A stretch of DNA of 11,372 bases from Isotricha intestinalis. Its lineage: Eukaryota > Ciliophora > Litostomatea > Vestibuliferida > Isotrichidae. Every line of letters begins with the position of its first letter. Position 1 is the first letter of the stretch. Both the position numbers and the translations under genes were made by a program. The DNA lies in the NCBI GenBank assembly GCA_023807065.1, contig JAJJLU010004594.1:1-11372 (forward strand), read 5' to 3'. Of the stretch, positions 1 to 7,708 are shown piece by piece. The notes beneath the pieces were generated by a model. The model saw only the letters and a list, made by a program, of their open reading frames with translations, made no database searches and was not told the DNA's origin.

Positions 1-247
1 TATCTGTGCTTCTCATAACTATTTTATTTCCTTCTCTAAATAGTTCTTGTCCACCTGTATCCCATATTTCTCACTTTAATCTATTTCCATTTATATTTAT
101 TTCTTTTACACTTTTTTCTTGTCCCACTGAGGCTATATACTCTTCAAAAAAATTTTGTTTAATATATTGTACTATAATTTCAGTTTTTCCAACGCTTGCT
201 TCTCCTAGTAAAATGACTTTGAATTTTGAAATGGAATTTTTAAAATT
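1..247 (-). pseudogene. Rab-like small GTPase, N-terminal part, interrupted by TGA
   Basis: Read on the minus strand, this gives the first ~75 residues of a Ras/Rab-type GTPase and then runs off the left edge. The P-loop GEASVGKT is encoded at 182-205, preceded by the beta-1 strand FKVILL. The switch II/G3 motif WDTGGQE lies at about 44-64, with Gly in place of the usual Ala after DT. Between them is the interswitch EININGNRLK. An in-frame TGA at 71-73 interrupts RLK/EIWDT, where the neighbouring paralogue has TTA (Leu). No ATG stands in frame at the expected start; the frame opens ...SISKFKV. Such GTPases switch vesicle-traffic effectors on membranes by binding and hydrolysing GTP. It lies head to head with the related gene starting at 464. 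The family assignment is firm; whether it is functional is doubtful. Confidence 0.8.
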
Positions 248-634
248 TAATAATTTATATCATTTTTTTTTATTTTACTTTATTTTTTTTTTAATTAATA
301 TTTTTTATTCAGTTATAACATATTTTAGCTATTTTATCATATATTTATTACAATTATATTAAAAATTTTGATATTTATATTAATTGATTAATATTTTGAA
401 TAATTATTAAAAAAATAAAGTAAACAAAAAAAAATATATAAATTATTAAAATTTAAAAATTTAATGTAAAAAGTCAAAGTTGTTTTAATAGGTGAATCAG
501 GTGTTGGAAAAACTGAAATTAGAGACCAATATATAAGTCAAAATTTTCAAAATACAATTGATTATCGTACAAAAGAAACAAATATAAATGGAAATAGATT
601 AAATTTAGAAATATGGGATACATTTGGACAAGAA
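44..634. repeat. Inverted duplicate: GTPase interswitch/G3 segments 44-97 (-) and 581-634 (+)
   Basis: The reverse complement of 44-97 and the forward sequence 581-634 align without gaps over 54 bases with four mismatches by my count. Both encode the ININGNRL ... EIWDT ... GQE segment. The mismatches change Leu TTA to TGA in the left copy and alter the residue after WDT (Phe in the right copy, Gly in the left). This indicates duplication in inverted orientation or gene conversion between the two GTPases. Confidence 0.85.
248..463. other. AT-rich spacer between divergent GTPase genes
   Basis: This 216-base stretch separates the two head-to-head GTPase genes and would have to hold both promoters. 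It is almost pure A+T with poly-A and poly-T runs. No specific promoter element can be recognised in it. Confidence 0.4.
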
Positions 635-771
635 AGATTTAGAACAATTAATTAAATATTTATGAAAATGTCAGATATTAATTTATTTATTTATGATATT
701 ACAGAAAGAATAACTTTTGAAGAATTAAAAAAATATTGGAAACATATTATTAAGAGAAGAATAAAAAAGAA

Positions 772-1590
772 GTGTTACTTGGTGTTATTGGAAATAAAAA
801 TGATATATGTGAAAAGATAGATATTGATGAAGAAGAAGGAAAGAAATTTGCTAATGATAATAATGCTTTGTTTTTTGAAATAAGTGCTAAAGACTATGAA
901 AGTGTTGAAAATGTTTTTTTAAAAGTATGTGAAGAGTATTTAAATAAGTTAGAAGAAGAGAAAGAAGAAGAAGAAAAAGCAAAAAAAGAAGGAAAAGAAG
1001 TAATAAAATATGATAATGGAAATAAATATATTGGATTTATAAAAAATAATAAAAGAGAAGGAAAAGGAATAATGAATTATAAAAATGGTGATAAATATGA
1101 AGGTGAATGGAAAAATGATTTAAGAGAAGGAATAGGAATAATGAAATATAATAATGGTGATGAATATGAAGGAGAATGGAAAAATAATGAATTAAATGGA
1201 AATGGGAAAATATATTATAATAATGGTATAATATTTGAAGGAAATTTTATAAATGGAAAAAGAGAAGGAAAAGGAAAATTAATTTATTTAAATGAAGATT
1301 TTTTTGAAGGTAATTTTGATAATAATTATAATCCAATTGATGGAATTATTAATTATAATAATGGAGATATTTATGAAGGTAATTTAAATATGAATGGAAA
1401 TAGAATAGGAAAAGGAAAAATGATAAATAAAAATGGAGAAATATATTATGGTGAATTTTATAATAATAATAAAGGATTATTTTGTTTAAATGAAGAAGAT
1501 TATTATATTTTAAAAAATAAAAATATTAATAATATAAATGAAATATTTAATTGTTATGAATTAAAAGATTTATTTTATAAAGGAAATTAA
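772..1590 (+). CDS. Open part of the GTPase-MORN gene: GTPase C-terminal half plus MORN array
   Basis: This is the longest uninterrupted stretch in the window, 272 codons plus TAA. It is not a separate gene: the first codon (GTG) is an internal Val of the GTPase beta-5 strand VLLGVIGNKND. G4 (NKND, residues 8-11) and G5 (SAK, residues 38-40) are present. Residues ~58-75 are a charged Glu/Lys helix, and MORN repeats start near residue 80. There is no glutamine codon of any kind in the 272 codons, so the stretch cannot tell us what TAA means here. The C-terminus at TAA 1588-1590 is probably a frameshift, since MORN sequence carries on in another frame. If the upstream breaks are assembly errors, this is the main body of a real gene. 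Confidence 0.7.
   Translation: MLLGVIGNKNDICEKIDIDEEEGKKFANDNNALFFEISAKDYESVENVFLKVCEEYLNKLEEEKEEEEKAKKEGKEVIKYDNGNKYIGFIKNNKREGKGIMNYKNGDKYEGEWKNDLREGIGIMKYNNGDEYEGEWKNNELNGNGKIYYNNGIIFEGNFINGKREGKGKLIYLNEDFFEGNFDNNYNPIDGIINYNNGDIYEGNLNMNGNRIGKGKMINKNGEIYYGEFYNNNKGLFCLNEEDYYILKNKNINNINEIFNCYELKDLFYKGN
1009..1460 (+). repeat. MORN repeat array, about seven units
   Basis: Repeats of about 22-24 residues follow the MORN pattern Y..G..Y.G....G.R.G.G: for example YKNGDKYEGEW, YNNGDEYEGEW, YNNGIIFEGNF, YNNGDIYEGNL and KNGEIYYGEF, spaced by NxxREGKG-type links. Later units are less regular. At least one more unit (GKIYYETGSI) follows after the frameshift near 1590. Confidence 0.85.
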
Positions 1591-1974
1591 AAAATAATAA
1601 AAAAGAAGGAAAAGGAATATTATATATAAATAACGATAATTATAAAATAATATATAAAGGTAATTTTAAAGAAGATTTAAAAGATGGATTTGGTAAAATA
1701 TATTATGAAACTGGAAGTATTAGAAAGTTATTGGAAAGAAGATAATATAAATGAAGAAAAAGAATGTATTTTTCATTTAAATAATGAAATTAAATTTAAA
1801 AAAAATAAATTGAATATGATTGAATGGAATAAATTTATTAATATGGAAATTTAAAGAAGAAAATAATAGATAATAAATCAAAGGATGATTAAACAAATAA
1901 GTTAATTAAAAATAGAATTAAATAAATAATTTTTATATAATTAATAAATAAAAATAAAAGGAAAAAATAAAAGT

Positions 1975-2100
1975 TTATTGACAACATATTGATGAGTCAA
2001 TTTTTTTTGCCTTTATTATCTTATCAAAAGTTCCTTGACCTAGTTTGTCTATTTCTTCATATTTGTTCCAAATGTCATTTATATTGACTTTAATAATTAA
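1975..2100 (-). pseudogene. Protein kinase N-lobe fragment
   Basis: On the minus strand about 42 codons read ...NDIWNKYEEIDKLGQGTF and then DKIIKAKKIDSS. This is the start of a Ser/Thr protein kinase domain: a lead-in helix, then the glycine-rich ATP-binding loop LGQGTF followed by Asp where the third Gly of GxGxxG is expected, then beta-2 with KAKK. After this the frame enters TAA and the antisense of the preceding gene's tail, so the catalytic loop (HRD), DFG and most of the N-lobe are missing. No in-frame ATG precedes it. It converges tail to tail with the GTPase-MORN gene. It is a truncated remnant and cannot encode an active kinase. The match rests on one motif plus its context. Confidence 0.6.
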
Positions 2101-2553
2101 ATATTTAGAATATTAAATTTTTTTATAATTAATAATTAACACAACAAATTTAATCAGTGAACTTTAATATTCAACTATTTTTAAACAATTTGAGATAACC
2201 CACATAATTTTCAATTGTAACATTGAAAAATCATTTTTAATAAATATCAACGAAAAGTAATTAAAATAGAAAAGTTATCAAAAACTTTTAATATAACTTT
2301 GAGTTTTACCAATAATAATTATTCAATGTTAATAAATAATGTTTTAAGAGTTATAATTTATATCATTATAATTGTTTATAATTATAAAATATTAAAAAAA
2401 TTTTATTTATTTTCATCATCTCATAATATCATTATTATTATTATCATTTTCATTATCATCATTCTCTCCAATAAAAAGCAATCCAAAAAAATTTTGTTTC
2501 ATTTCTTAATAAATAATAATTATTAATAATATTATTTCATAAGATTGAACAAA
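2101..2553. other. AT-rich stretch, little recognisable
   Basis: The stretch is mostly A+T with simple ATT/ATC runs. The forward frame 2299-2526 is a low-complexity Ile/Asn run without an ATG start and is not considered a gene. On the minus strand, 2419-2507 gives a short acidic tail (ETKFFGLLFIGENDDNE, then Asn/Asp). This could be the C-terminus of the gene at 2554 if that gene is read through or frame-shifted. Nothing else is seen. Confidence 0.3.
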
Positions 2554-2745
2554 TCATTAATCATATAATTTAATTTCATCAATGTCTTCTTATTTTTAAT
2601 CAACGAAATAAATGGAAAAATTATGTAAGAGATACTCATTTATTATATTTTTAATTTCTGGGTTACAGCAATATCTATAAGAGTTTTCCCATATTCATTT
2701 GATTACTTCCATATAAAACAAAAATATCATAATACTCATAATAAA
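2554..2745 (-). pseudogene. Ankyrin-repeat-like C-terminus
   Basis: The minus strand gives YYDIFVLYGSNQ, then after a one-base frame change EYGKTLIDIAVTQKLKNI and INEYLL. This matches the shape of an ankyrin unit: a helix ending LYGSN, the turn xYGKT, then LIDIAV and a second helix. A single missing A in CAAAATGAA would join the two frames. A short tail follows that contains two TAA codons (VD-K-EDIDEIKLYD, with TAA at each gap), another TAA, and TGA at 2554-2556. Ankyrin repeats are protein-binding scaffolds and large ankyrin families are common in protists. If TAA is sense, this is a normal C-terminus stopped by TGA; if not, it is degraded. Confidence 0.5.
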
Positions 2746-4215
2746 ACTTTTGAATATAGAGTAAAGGAAAAATTTTTCTTTTACTTATGAATTAATATAA
2801 TATTCAAGTTTTATTTAATTTCTCAAGGTATAAAATGAATAATTAATAATTGAAATTAATTTTATATAGTAAAATTCAAAAATATCAAATTTTATCCCGT
2901 CTTTTATGTTTTTCAAACTTATTATTATATCATTAAATATTTTTAATTTCATCAAAAAATTTAAAATAATAAATCATTTGTTTGATTCATTTGAATGAAA
3001 TTAAAATTAAAAATCACACTTTTTTAAATCTTAAAAACATTATTTCAAAAAAACAAAATTAAATTATCCCAAAGACCGTTTTTTTTAATTATTCTTGTTT
3101 GAATCAAGATTAATCTTCCATTTTAATATTATAAAATTTATTAATGATATCATTATTTTTTTGTTTATCTTCCTCATTATTCTTATCATTAACTTTAACT
3201 TTTATTACACTCATTAACTTTATTAATTGATTCCAAACAAATACCTTTAAATAATTTCATTAAACTTTATTATACTTTGAGTCAATTTTTCACAAATTTA
3301 GTTAGAAATTATTTACTTATTTATCTTATAAGTGAAATTTTGTTCAAATACAAAACTTTTAATAAAATGCATATAATATTCCTCTTTTAAATATTTTTAA
3401 GAATCACTATTGTTTGGATATCATATTTTGATAAAATATTCTTTTTTATATTAAAACTACCACTATTACATTAAACTTTTTTATATTATTGATTATCATA
3501 AGAAAAATGAATAAAATTTCTTCCTTAAAAATATATATTCTTTTTCATTTATGACATATATCCAAAATAATCAGCTCCTAAAAAATCTTTAAATTCTAAT
3601 TAACAAATAAGTTTTTCTTTTTCTTTAATATTATTAATTATATTATTTAAAATAGGAAAATTAGAGTTCTTTTTGAAAATAAAAATCAATTTGAAATATT
3701 TACTTTACCTTTAATCTTTAAAAACAGATTTAAATAAGTGTTTTTATTATTTATTTCATTTTTTGATATTTTATTGATTGATTATAATTCTTTTTTTTGG
3801 ATTTTATAAGCATTAAAAAAATATAAAATATTTTAAATAAAATAAAGTTTAATTGTGTGATGAAAAAAAATTAGTAAATTTAAAAAGATTTTTATTTAAC
3901 CCTTTTTTTGGATAATCAAAATGTATTTCTTTATTTATTTCTTCGTCTATATAATATCTTAATGATAGTTCAATTAACTTTTGTACTTTTAATTTATTCA
4001 CTAATCTAATAATATTATTTATTTATCTTCTTTGTTGTATCAGTAAAAATTTTGATATATATTATTTATATTTCTTTCGGTGTTAGAGACTTCTTAATTA
4101 AAATCACTATATTAGTAAGAATAAAAAACTTAAAATTAATTTTAATATTTTTAAATCTAAAATGTAATTTTTATTTGAATCAATAATCCATATAAAATAT
4201 TCCTTTTTTTCAATC
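2746..4215 (-). pseudogene. Degenerate coding traces upstream of the ankyrin-like end
   Basis: No single open frame exists under the standard code. When TAA/TAG are read through on the minus strand, several protein-like stretches appear in series: RYYIDEEINKEIHFDYPKKG (near 3910-3960), LEFKDFLGADYFGYMS (near 3550-3600), KKNGLWDNLILFFLKQC (near 3040-3090), and NIKDGIKFDIFEFYY (near 2870-2920). They run in the same direction as the ankyrin-like end and could be its N-terminal part. In-frame TGA codons (for example at 3104-3106) and frame changes interrupt them. In sequence this AT-rich, read-through frames are long by chance, so I rate this weakly. No family can be named. Confidence 0.3.
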
Positions 4216-4634
4216 CTTCATTAAACAGTAAAATTAATTTTTAGTAAATATTAGCGTTATTTTTAATTATAACACAAATTTCTCACTTAATGATTTATTA
4301 ATAAAAAAAATCCCAAGCAATAAAATTCATTAAATTAATTGAACATAATTATTATATTTAAAAAAAATATAGAATGAAAGAAAATTGAACAGATAATTAA
4401 TAATAATAAGAAAAATCATCTTTTAACAAATAAAAGAGAAAATTATTAAGTGAAAAAGAAAACTGAGTCACACAAATTCAAGATCATAGAATAATGATAT
4501 TATTACTCAAAAATGATGACAATTTTAAATTAATTGCTTTTTTATTCTAAATAAATTAATTTATCATTCCTCTAATTTTTATCTCTTCCCTTATTTCAAT
4601 ATTTACTTAGTAAACTGGAATGAAGAGCCAAAAA
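4216..4634. other. AT-rich stretch downstream of the LCAT-like fragment
   Basis: On the minus strand the frame of the LCAT-like gene would extend to TGA at 4596-4598 if its TAA (4635-4637) were sense. The added residues do not resemble the lipase family. The rest is AT-rich without a recognisable gene. Confidence 0.3.
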
Positions 4635-4988
4635 TTAATTTTTGAATGGAAAATATATTAATAATTTAATGAGAAGAAGATAAAGAAGAAAATAAGTCAA
4701 AGTTAATACTAGTTTACTCGGATATATTCCAGTAACAAACATTACTGGATTACATTTTCCTATTATAAGTTTGAGGTTATCATCAACTTTATTTAAGGTT
4801 ATTCCATAATCTTTTTTTAATATCTTTTTTGTTACAGTATAATCTGGGAGACATTCATTTGTATAAAATATTGATTTAAAATTTGGAGTTAAAGTATTTT
4901 GGAGGTTTATTGTTTCTATTGGAATGAAATCTTCAAATGAAATTGTGAATATTATAGGAAAAAGTAAAAGAAAAGGGAAGATTGACAT
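4635..4988 (-). CDS. LCAT-like (lecithin:cholesterol acyltransferase family) N-terminus, truncated
   Basis: The ATG at 4986-4988 opens a 117-codon frame. Residues 1-17 (MSIFPFLLLFPIIFTIS) are a good signal peptide. The middle contains NECLPDY and a Lys-rich segment. Residues ~80-92, CNPVMFVTGIYPSKL, match the opening of LCAT-family alpha/beta hydrolases (hPVhhVPGhhGSKL), the strand and oxyanion-hole loop that comes early in the catalytic domain. Family members are ~400 residues long; the Ser-Asp-His triad and everything after the first strand are absent. The last ~25 residues are hydrophobic low-complexity sequence that I take as out-of-frame or non-homologous. The product would be a secreted or lysosomal phospholipase/acyltransferase. 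Its one Gln codon before that point is CAA, and no TAA interrupts the good part. An intron or frameshift just after SKL is possible, but I could not find the continuation. Confidence 0.6.
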   Translation of the reverse strand: MSIFPFLLLFPIIFTISFEDFIPIETINLQNTLTPNFKSIFYTNECLPDYTVTKKILKKDYGITLNKVDDNLKLIIGKCNPVMFVTGIYPSKLVLTLTYFLLYLLLIKLLIYFPFKN

Positions 4989-5479
4989 TTTTTTGATTGA
5001 TATTTTTATTTTTTTATTAAGATTTTTATGTTACTATTTAAGTTTAAGGTTAAAATTTTTGATTGTTTAATTAATTGGTTTATGATGATATAGATAATTG
5101 ATTTTTTAAGTTCTTATTTAATTTTGATTGATATAAAAATATGATATATAATGTTTTATTTAGTTATTCAATTAAATTATTAACAGTAAAAATTTTATAT
5201 TTGATTTTATAATTACATAAAAAGAAGGAATAAAAATTAAATTCAATGTATGAAATAAATGAAAATTTATAAACAATTTTCAGATTTATATTATTTGAAA
5301 ATAATGTTAAAATAAGAAAAAATAATATAATTCATCATATTATTAAATAATAATTTAAGATCTTCAATTTATTTAATGAATTATGATTAATTAAAATATA
5401 TTTTCAAATTAAAATAAAAAAATAGAAAGAAACAAAATAAATAAATCAATATAAATTAAGCAAAAAATTAATTATATAA
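4989..5479. other. AT-rich intergenic stretch
   Basis: This lies between the divergent LCAT-like and secreted-protein genes. It holds poly-A/T runs and several copies of a short TTGATTGATAT-like word near 4994-5003 and 5126-5132. No coding frame, RNA gene or firm promoter element is seen. Confidence 0.4.
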
Positions 5480-6310
5480 ATGGAATTTTTAAACTTTTAA
5501 TCCTTCTCTTCATTAAATTATTTATATCTCTTACCTCAAATTGATATTTTTCAAAGTCTACAGAAAATTTATTATTAAATGTAAATAATTATTCATATTC
5601 ATTATATGAGGACATTTGGAATGGAAAAATATAACATTGAAAAAAAATATAACAAAAACATGAAATACAATCAATGAAAAAAATTTTTATATATAGATTT
5701 AAATGAATTTGAAAAAGAATGGGAAGGAATAGAAAGCTTATAATATTTTAATGGTAATATAATATATATATGTCCCACAGGAAAAAATTATATAAATAAA
5801 AATTTGTCTAAATAAAACCAAGTGATACAATTACAAATGATTGGGATTTAAAATGTTATTATAATAAAGCACCTTGGTTATTTGTTTTTCATTTAATTTA
5901 TTTTATCCTACGAAATTTTATGGTTATGATTTTAGTTATAATAAATATCATAATCTTTAAACAATAAAAAATGGAATCAGTAATTTTGTTTTGGATGGAA
6001 GTCAAACAATTAGTAATTTAAATGGTATTATAATGGATGGTAATTATATTTCTTTATATACTATTCAAATAAAAAATTCAAAATAATCATGTAAGTGGGA
6101 AAGAAATATCTCTTATTCCAATAAGTGAAAGATTAGATTATATAAGAGAGATTTTTTCAAATGATAATTATTTATATTGGTTTAGTGAAAATTATTAAAA
6201 TTTATTTTTTAAAAAGAATGAAAATTAAAAGAGATATTAAAAGAGAAAATGAATTAAAAAAAGAACAATTAGAATTTTCAAATGCTCTTAGTTTTTATAA
6301 TAAAAAATGA
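5480..6310 (+). pseudogene. Secreted or membrane-associated protein of unknown family, interrupted
   Basis: The gene probably starts at the ATG at 5480; one missing T after MEF brings in the signal peptide KLLILLFIKLFISLTS. TGA at 5542-5544 interrupts, then YFSKSTENLLLNVNNY and YSLYEDIWNGK follow. Further pieces run in order through changing frames: EFEKEWEGIES with NGNIIYICPTGKNY (~5704-5800), DTITNDWDLKCYYNKAPW (~5825-5880), KFYGYDFSYNKYHNL (~5915-5960), ISNFVLDGSQTISNLNG and GIIMDGNYISLYT (~5970-6065), VSGKEISLIPISERLDYIR (~6092-6150), and a charged end (RENELKKEQLEFSNAL) to TGA at 6308-6310. I count at least four frame changes and about eight TAA codons. Composition (Trp, Cys, Gly, Asp) and turn-rich pieces suggest an extracellular beta-rich domain. 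I do not recognise the family. Confidence 0.5.
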
Positions 6311-7277
6311 AAAAAAGAATATTTTATTTTTTATATAAATTTAAAATTGTTTCTCTACAAGTTGGATTTTTTGTCAATCAAAAATTTGAACATAATTAAA
6401 AGAAAAAATATTTAAAATATATTCAAAATTATATTAAAAAGAAAAGAATGATGATATGGATAAATTAAACAAAATCTGGATTTTTTAAAAGGTTTTTTTT
6501 TTGATTTCCAAAAAAAATTCCATTTTTCATATATTTAAAGTATTTAAAAAAGTGTTAGAATGTATGAAAATTATGATATTAATTTTAAAATAATAAAAAT
6601 AACTTTATATGATATTTTTTTTTATGCTATTAAATTTAATTTTTTATTAAAAAATAACACATTTAAAATAATTTAAACATTGAAAATATATATAGTTTTT
6701 ATTATTGCTATAAATTCATGAATTATTATTTGAGAAAATGTTCAATCTATGGGGTCATCAATTAAATAAAATGAAATTTTTCATTCAATAGTATCTTCAA
6801 TCATTAACTTGACAATTTTCTATTTTTTTGATTTGATAGATGACTAAAGTCATTATTTTATTTTTATTTAAAAGAAAAAAAATCAATATTTTCTTTGTTC
6901 ACACAAAAATAAAAATATATGAATGTTAAATTCACAAATCTTAATTTTATAAACATATTTATTAGATTTAAAAAAAAATAAAATTCGACTTCATTTTTTA
7001 GAATTTTTAAAGTTTGTTATTGAAATGCTATATTATTTATTGAAGATTAATTATTTCATTGAATAAAAAAATTATTGAAAATTCAATAATTTATTTTTGT
7101 TATTGAAATAATATAAAAATATTAAAAAACAATAATTTCATTTATTTGAAAAAAATAGTTTTGAACAATCACATCACAATGAATAATCTGATTCAAAAGG
7201 TAGATAATTTAAAACAGAATAAAAAAATACCTCTTTATCTATATTGAAAACATTTAAAAGAAGTAAAATTCATTTAA
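6311..7277. other. AT-rich stretch with one weak forward frame
   Basis: The stretch is mostly low-complexity A+T. With TAA read through, the forward frame 6466-6720 gives QNLDFLKGFFFDF, SVRMYENYDINFKIIKI and a hydrophobic end, stopping at TGA 6718-6720. It could be a remnant but matches no family. A hairpin (7050-7112) lies near the right end. Otherwise nothing is seen. Confidence 0.25.
7050..7112. repeat. Nested inverted repeat (potential hairpin)
   Basis: The inner arms AAATTATTGAA (7069-7079) and TTCAATAATTT (7082-7092) are perfect 11-base reverse complements with a 2-base centre. Outer arms ATTATTTCA (7050-7058) and TGAAATAAT (7104-7112) are perfect 9-base complements around the same centre. 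Together they could fold into one 63-base hairpin with an internal bulge. It lies about 165 bases upstream of the ATG at 7278. In such AT-rich DNA some inverted repeats occur by chance, but two nested perfect pairs are less expected. Confidence 0.5.
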
Positions 7278-7708
7278 ATGCAACAAAAAATGAGCGAATA
7301 AAAGTGTATTAAATTCAATAAAAATTATAATGAACAAAACAATACTCAAGATAATAAATTGGATATTAATTCAAGAGCTTTGGAAACTTTAACTGAAGAT
7401 GCTTTACATAAAAAATATTTATTAAGTGATTTGTTAATTAATGTTGATAGATAAACAAATATTACTTATAGATGATGAATAAAAAAAATTAGAAGAATAA
7501 GAAAAAAAATTTAAGAGAACAAGAAAAAATAGTTAAAGAATAAAATATTCAGATTAAACATTTATTCGAAAAAATCGAAAATATAAAATAAGCAATAAGA
7601 AATAATTTAAATTTAAATTATTATGTTTTTTTTATTTTTTTTTATAATTTATTAATATATTTTGTTATTATTTTTAATTTTATTTTCAATAACTCCTTTT
7701 ATTCATAA
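7278..7708 (+). pseudogene. Coiled-coil protein with C-terminal hydrophobic tail, interrupted
   Basis: The ATG at 7278 opens MQQKMSE, TAA (7299-7301), KCIKFNKNYNEQNNTQ, then SRALETLTEDALHKKYLL and SDLLINVDR, TAA (7452-7454). One extra T shifts to a frame with KQILLIDDE, TAA, KKLEE, TAA, EKK. A second one-base change leads to REQEKIVKE, TAA, NIQIKHLFEKIENIK, TAA, AIRNNLNLN. The end is hydrophobic (YYVFFIFFYNLLIYFVIIF, ~7617-7673), running to TAA 7706-7708. The charged middle has heptad-like spacing. Coiled coil plus a C-terminal membrane segment is the layout of SNAREs and other tail-anchored proteins, but I see no zero-layer motif and do not claim SNARE identity. All six TAA sites suit Gln, Glu or Lys. 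This is one of the better cases for TAA as a sense codon. Confidence 0.5.

Larger units (their letters stand above)
464..1854 (+). pseudogene. Rab-like GTPase fused to C-terminal MORN repeats, interrupted
   Basis: The gene starts ATG (464-466), followed at once by TAA (467-469), then KVKVVLIGESGVGKTEI with the P-loop at 491-514. G3 is WDTFGQE (614-634), with Phe replacing the usual Ala. A second in-frame TAA at 653-655 falls between RTIN and IFMKMSDINLFIYDIT. Near 752-756 the frame shifts, explained by one missing A, and continues as NKKEVLLGVIGNKND (G4) and EISAKD (G5). A short Glu/Lys-rich linker leads into MORN repeats. The frame shifts again near 1588-1592 (one missing T), giving a further repeat with KKEGKGILY and DGFGKIYY. 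It shifts once more near 1722-1730, returning to the first MORN frame, which ends at TAA 1852-1854. The GTPase would act in membrane traffic; MORN repeats usually bind lipids or scaffold at membranes or cytoskeleton. The domain order is certain; intactness is not. Confidence 0.8.

Noticed and set aside
6..362. Forward open frame of 118 codons
   Set aside because: It is the antisense of the Rab-like GTPase on the minus strand; the P-loop and WDTGGQE read on the other strand.
464..1854. Programmed frameshifting as the cause of the frame changes
   Set aside because: The sites share no common slippery heptamer and each is explained by one base gained or lost in an A/T run.
2299..2526. Forward open frame of 75 codons
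   Set aside because: No ATG start and an Ile/Asn low-complexity product from ATT/ATC runs; looks like spacer.
4615..4709. 95-base intron in the LCAT-like gene (GT at 4709/4708, AG ending at 4615)
   Set aside because: The borders fit GT-AG with a pyrimidine-rich end, but the next codons read FTK then TAA and do not resume LCAT similarity.
6837..6855. Short palindrome ATGAC-TAAA-GTCAT
   Set aside because: Arms of only five bases; expected by chance in a window this size.
7278..7708. Naming the coiled-coil gene as a SNARE
   Set aside because: No recognisable zero-layer Gln/Arg context or SNARE core motif; only the general layout agrees.
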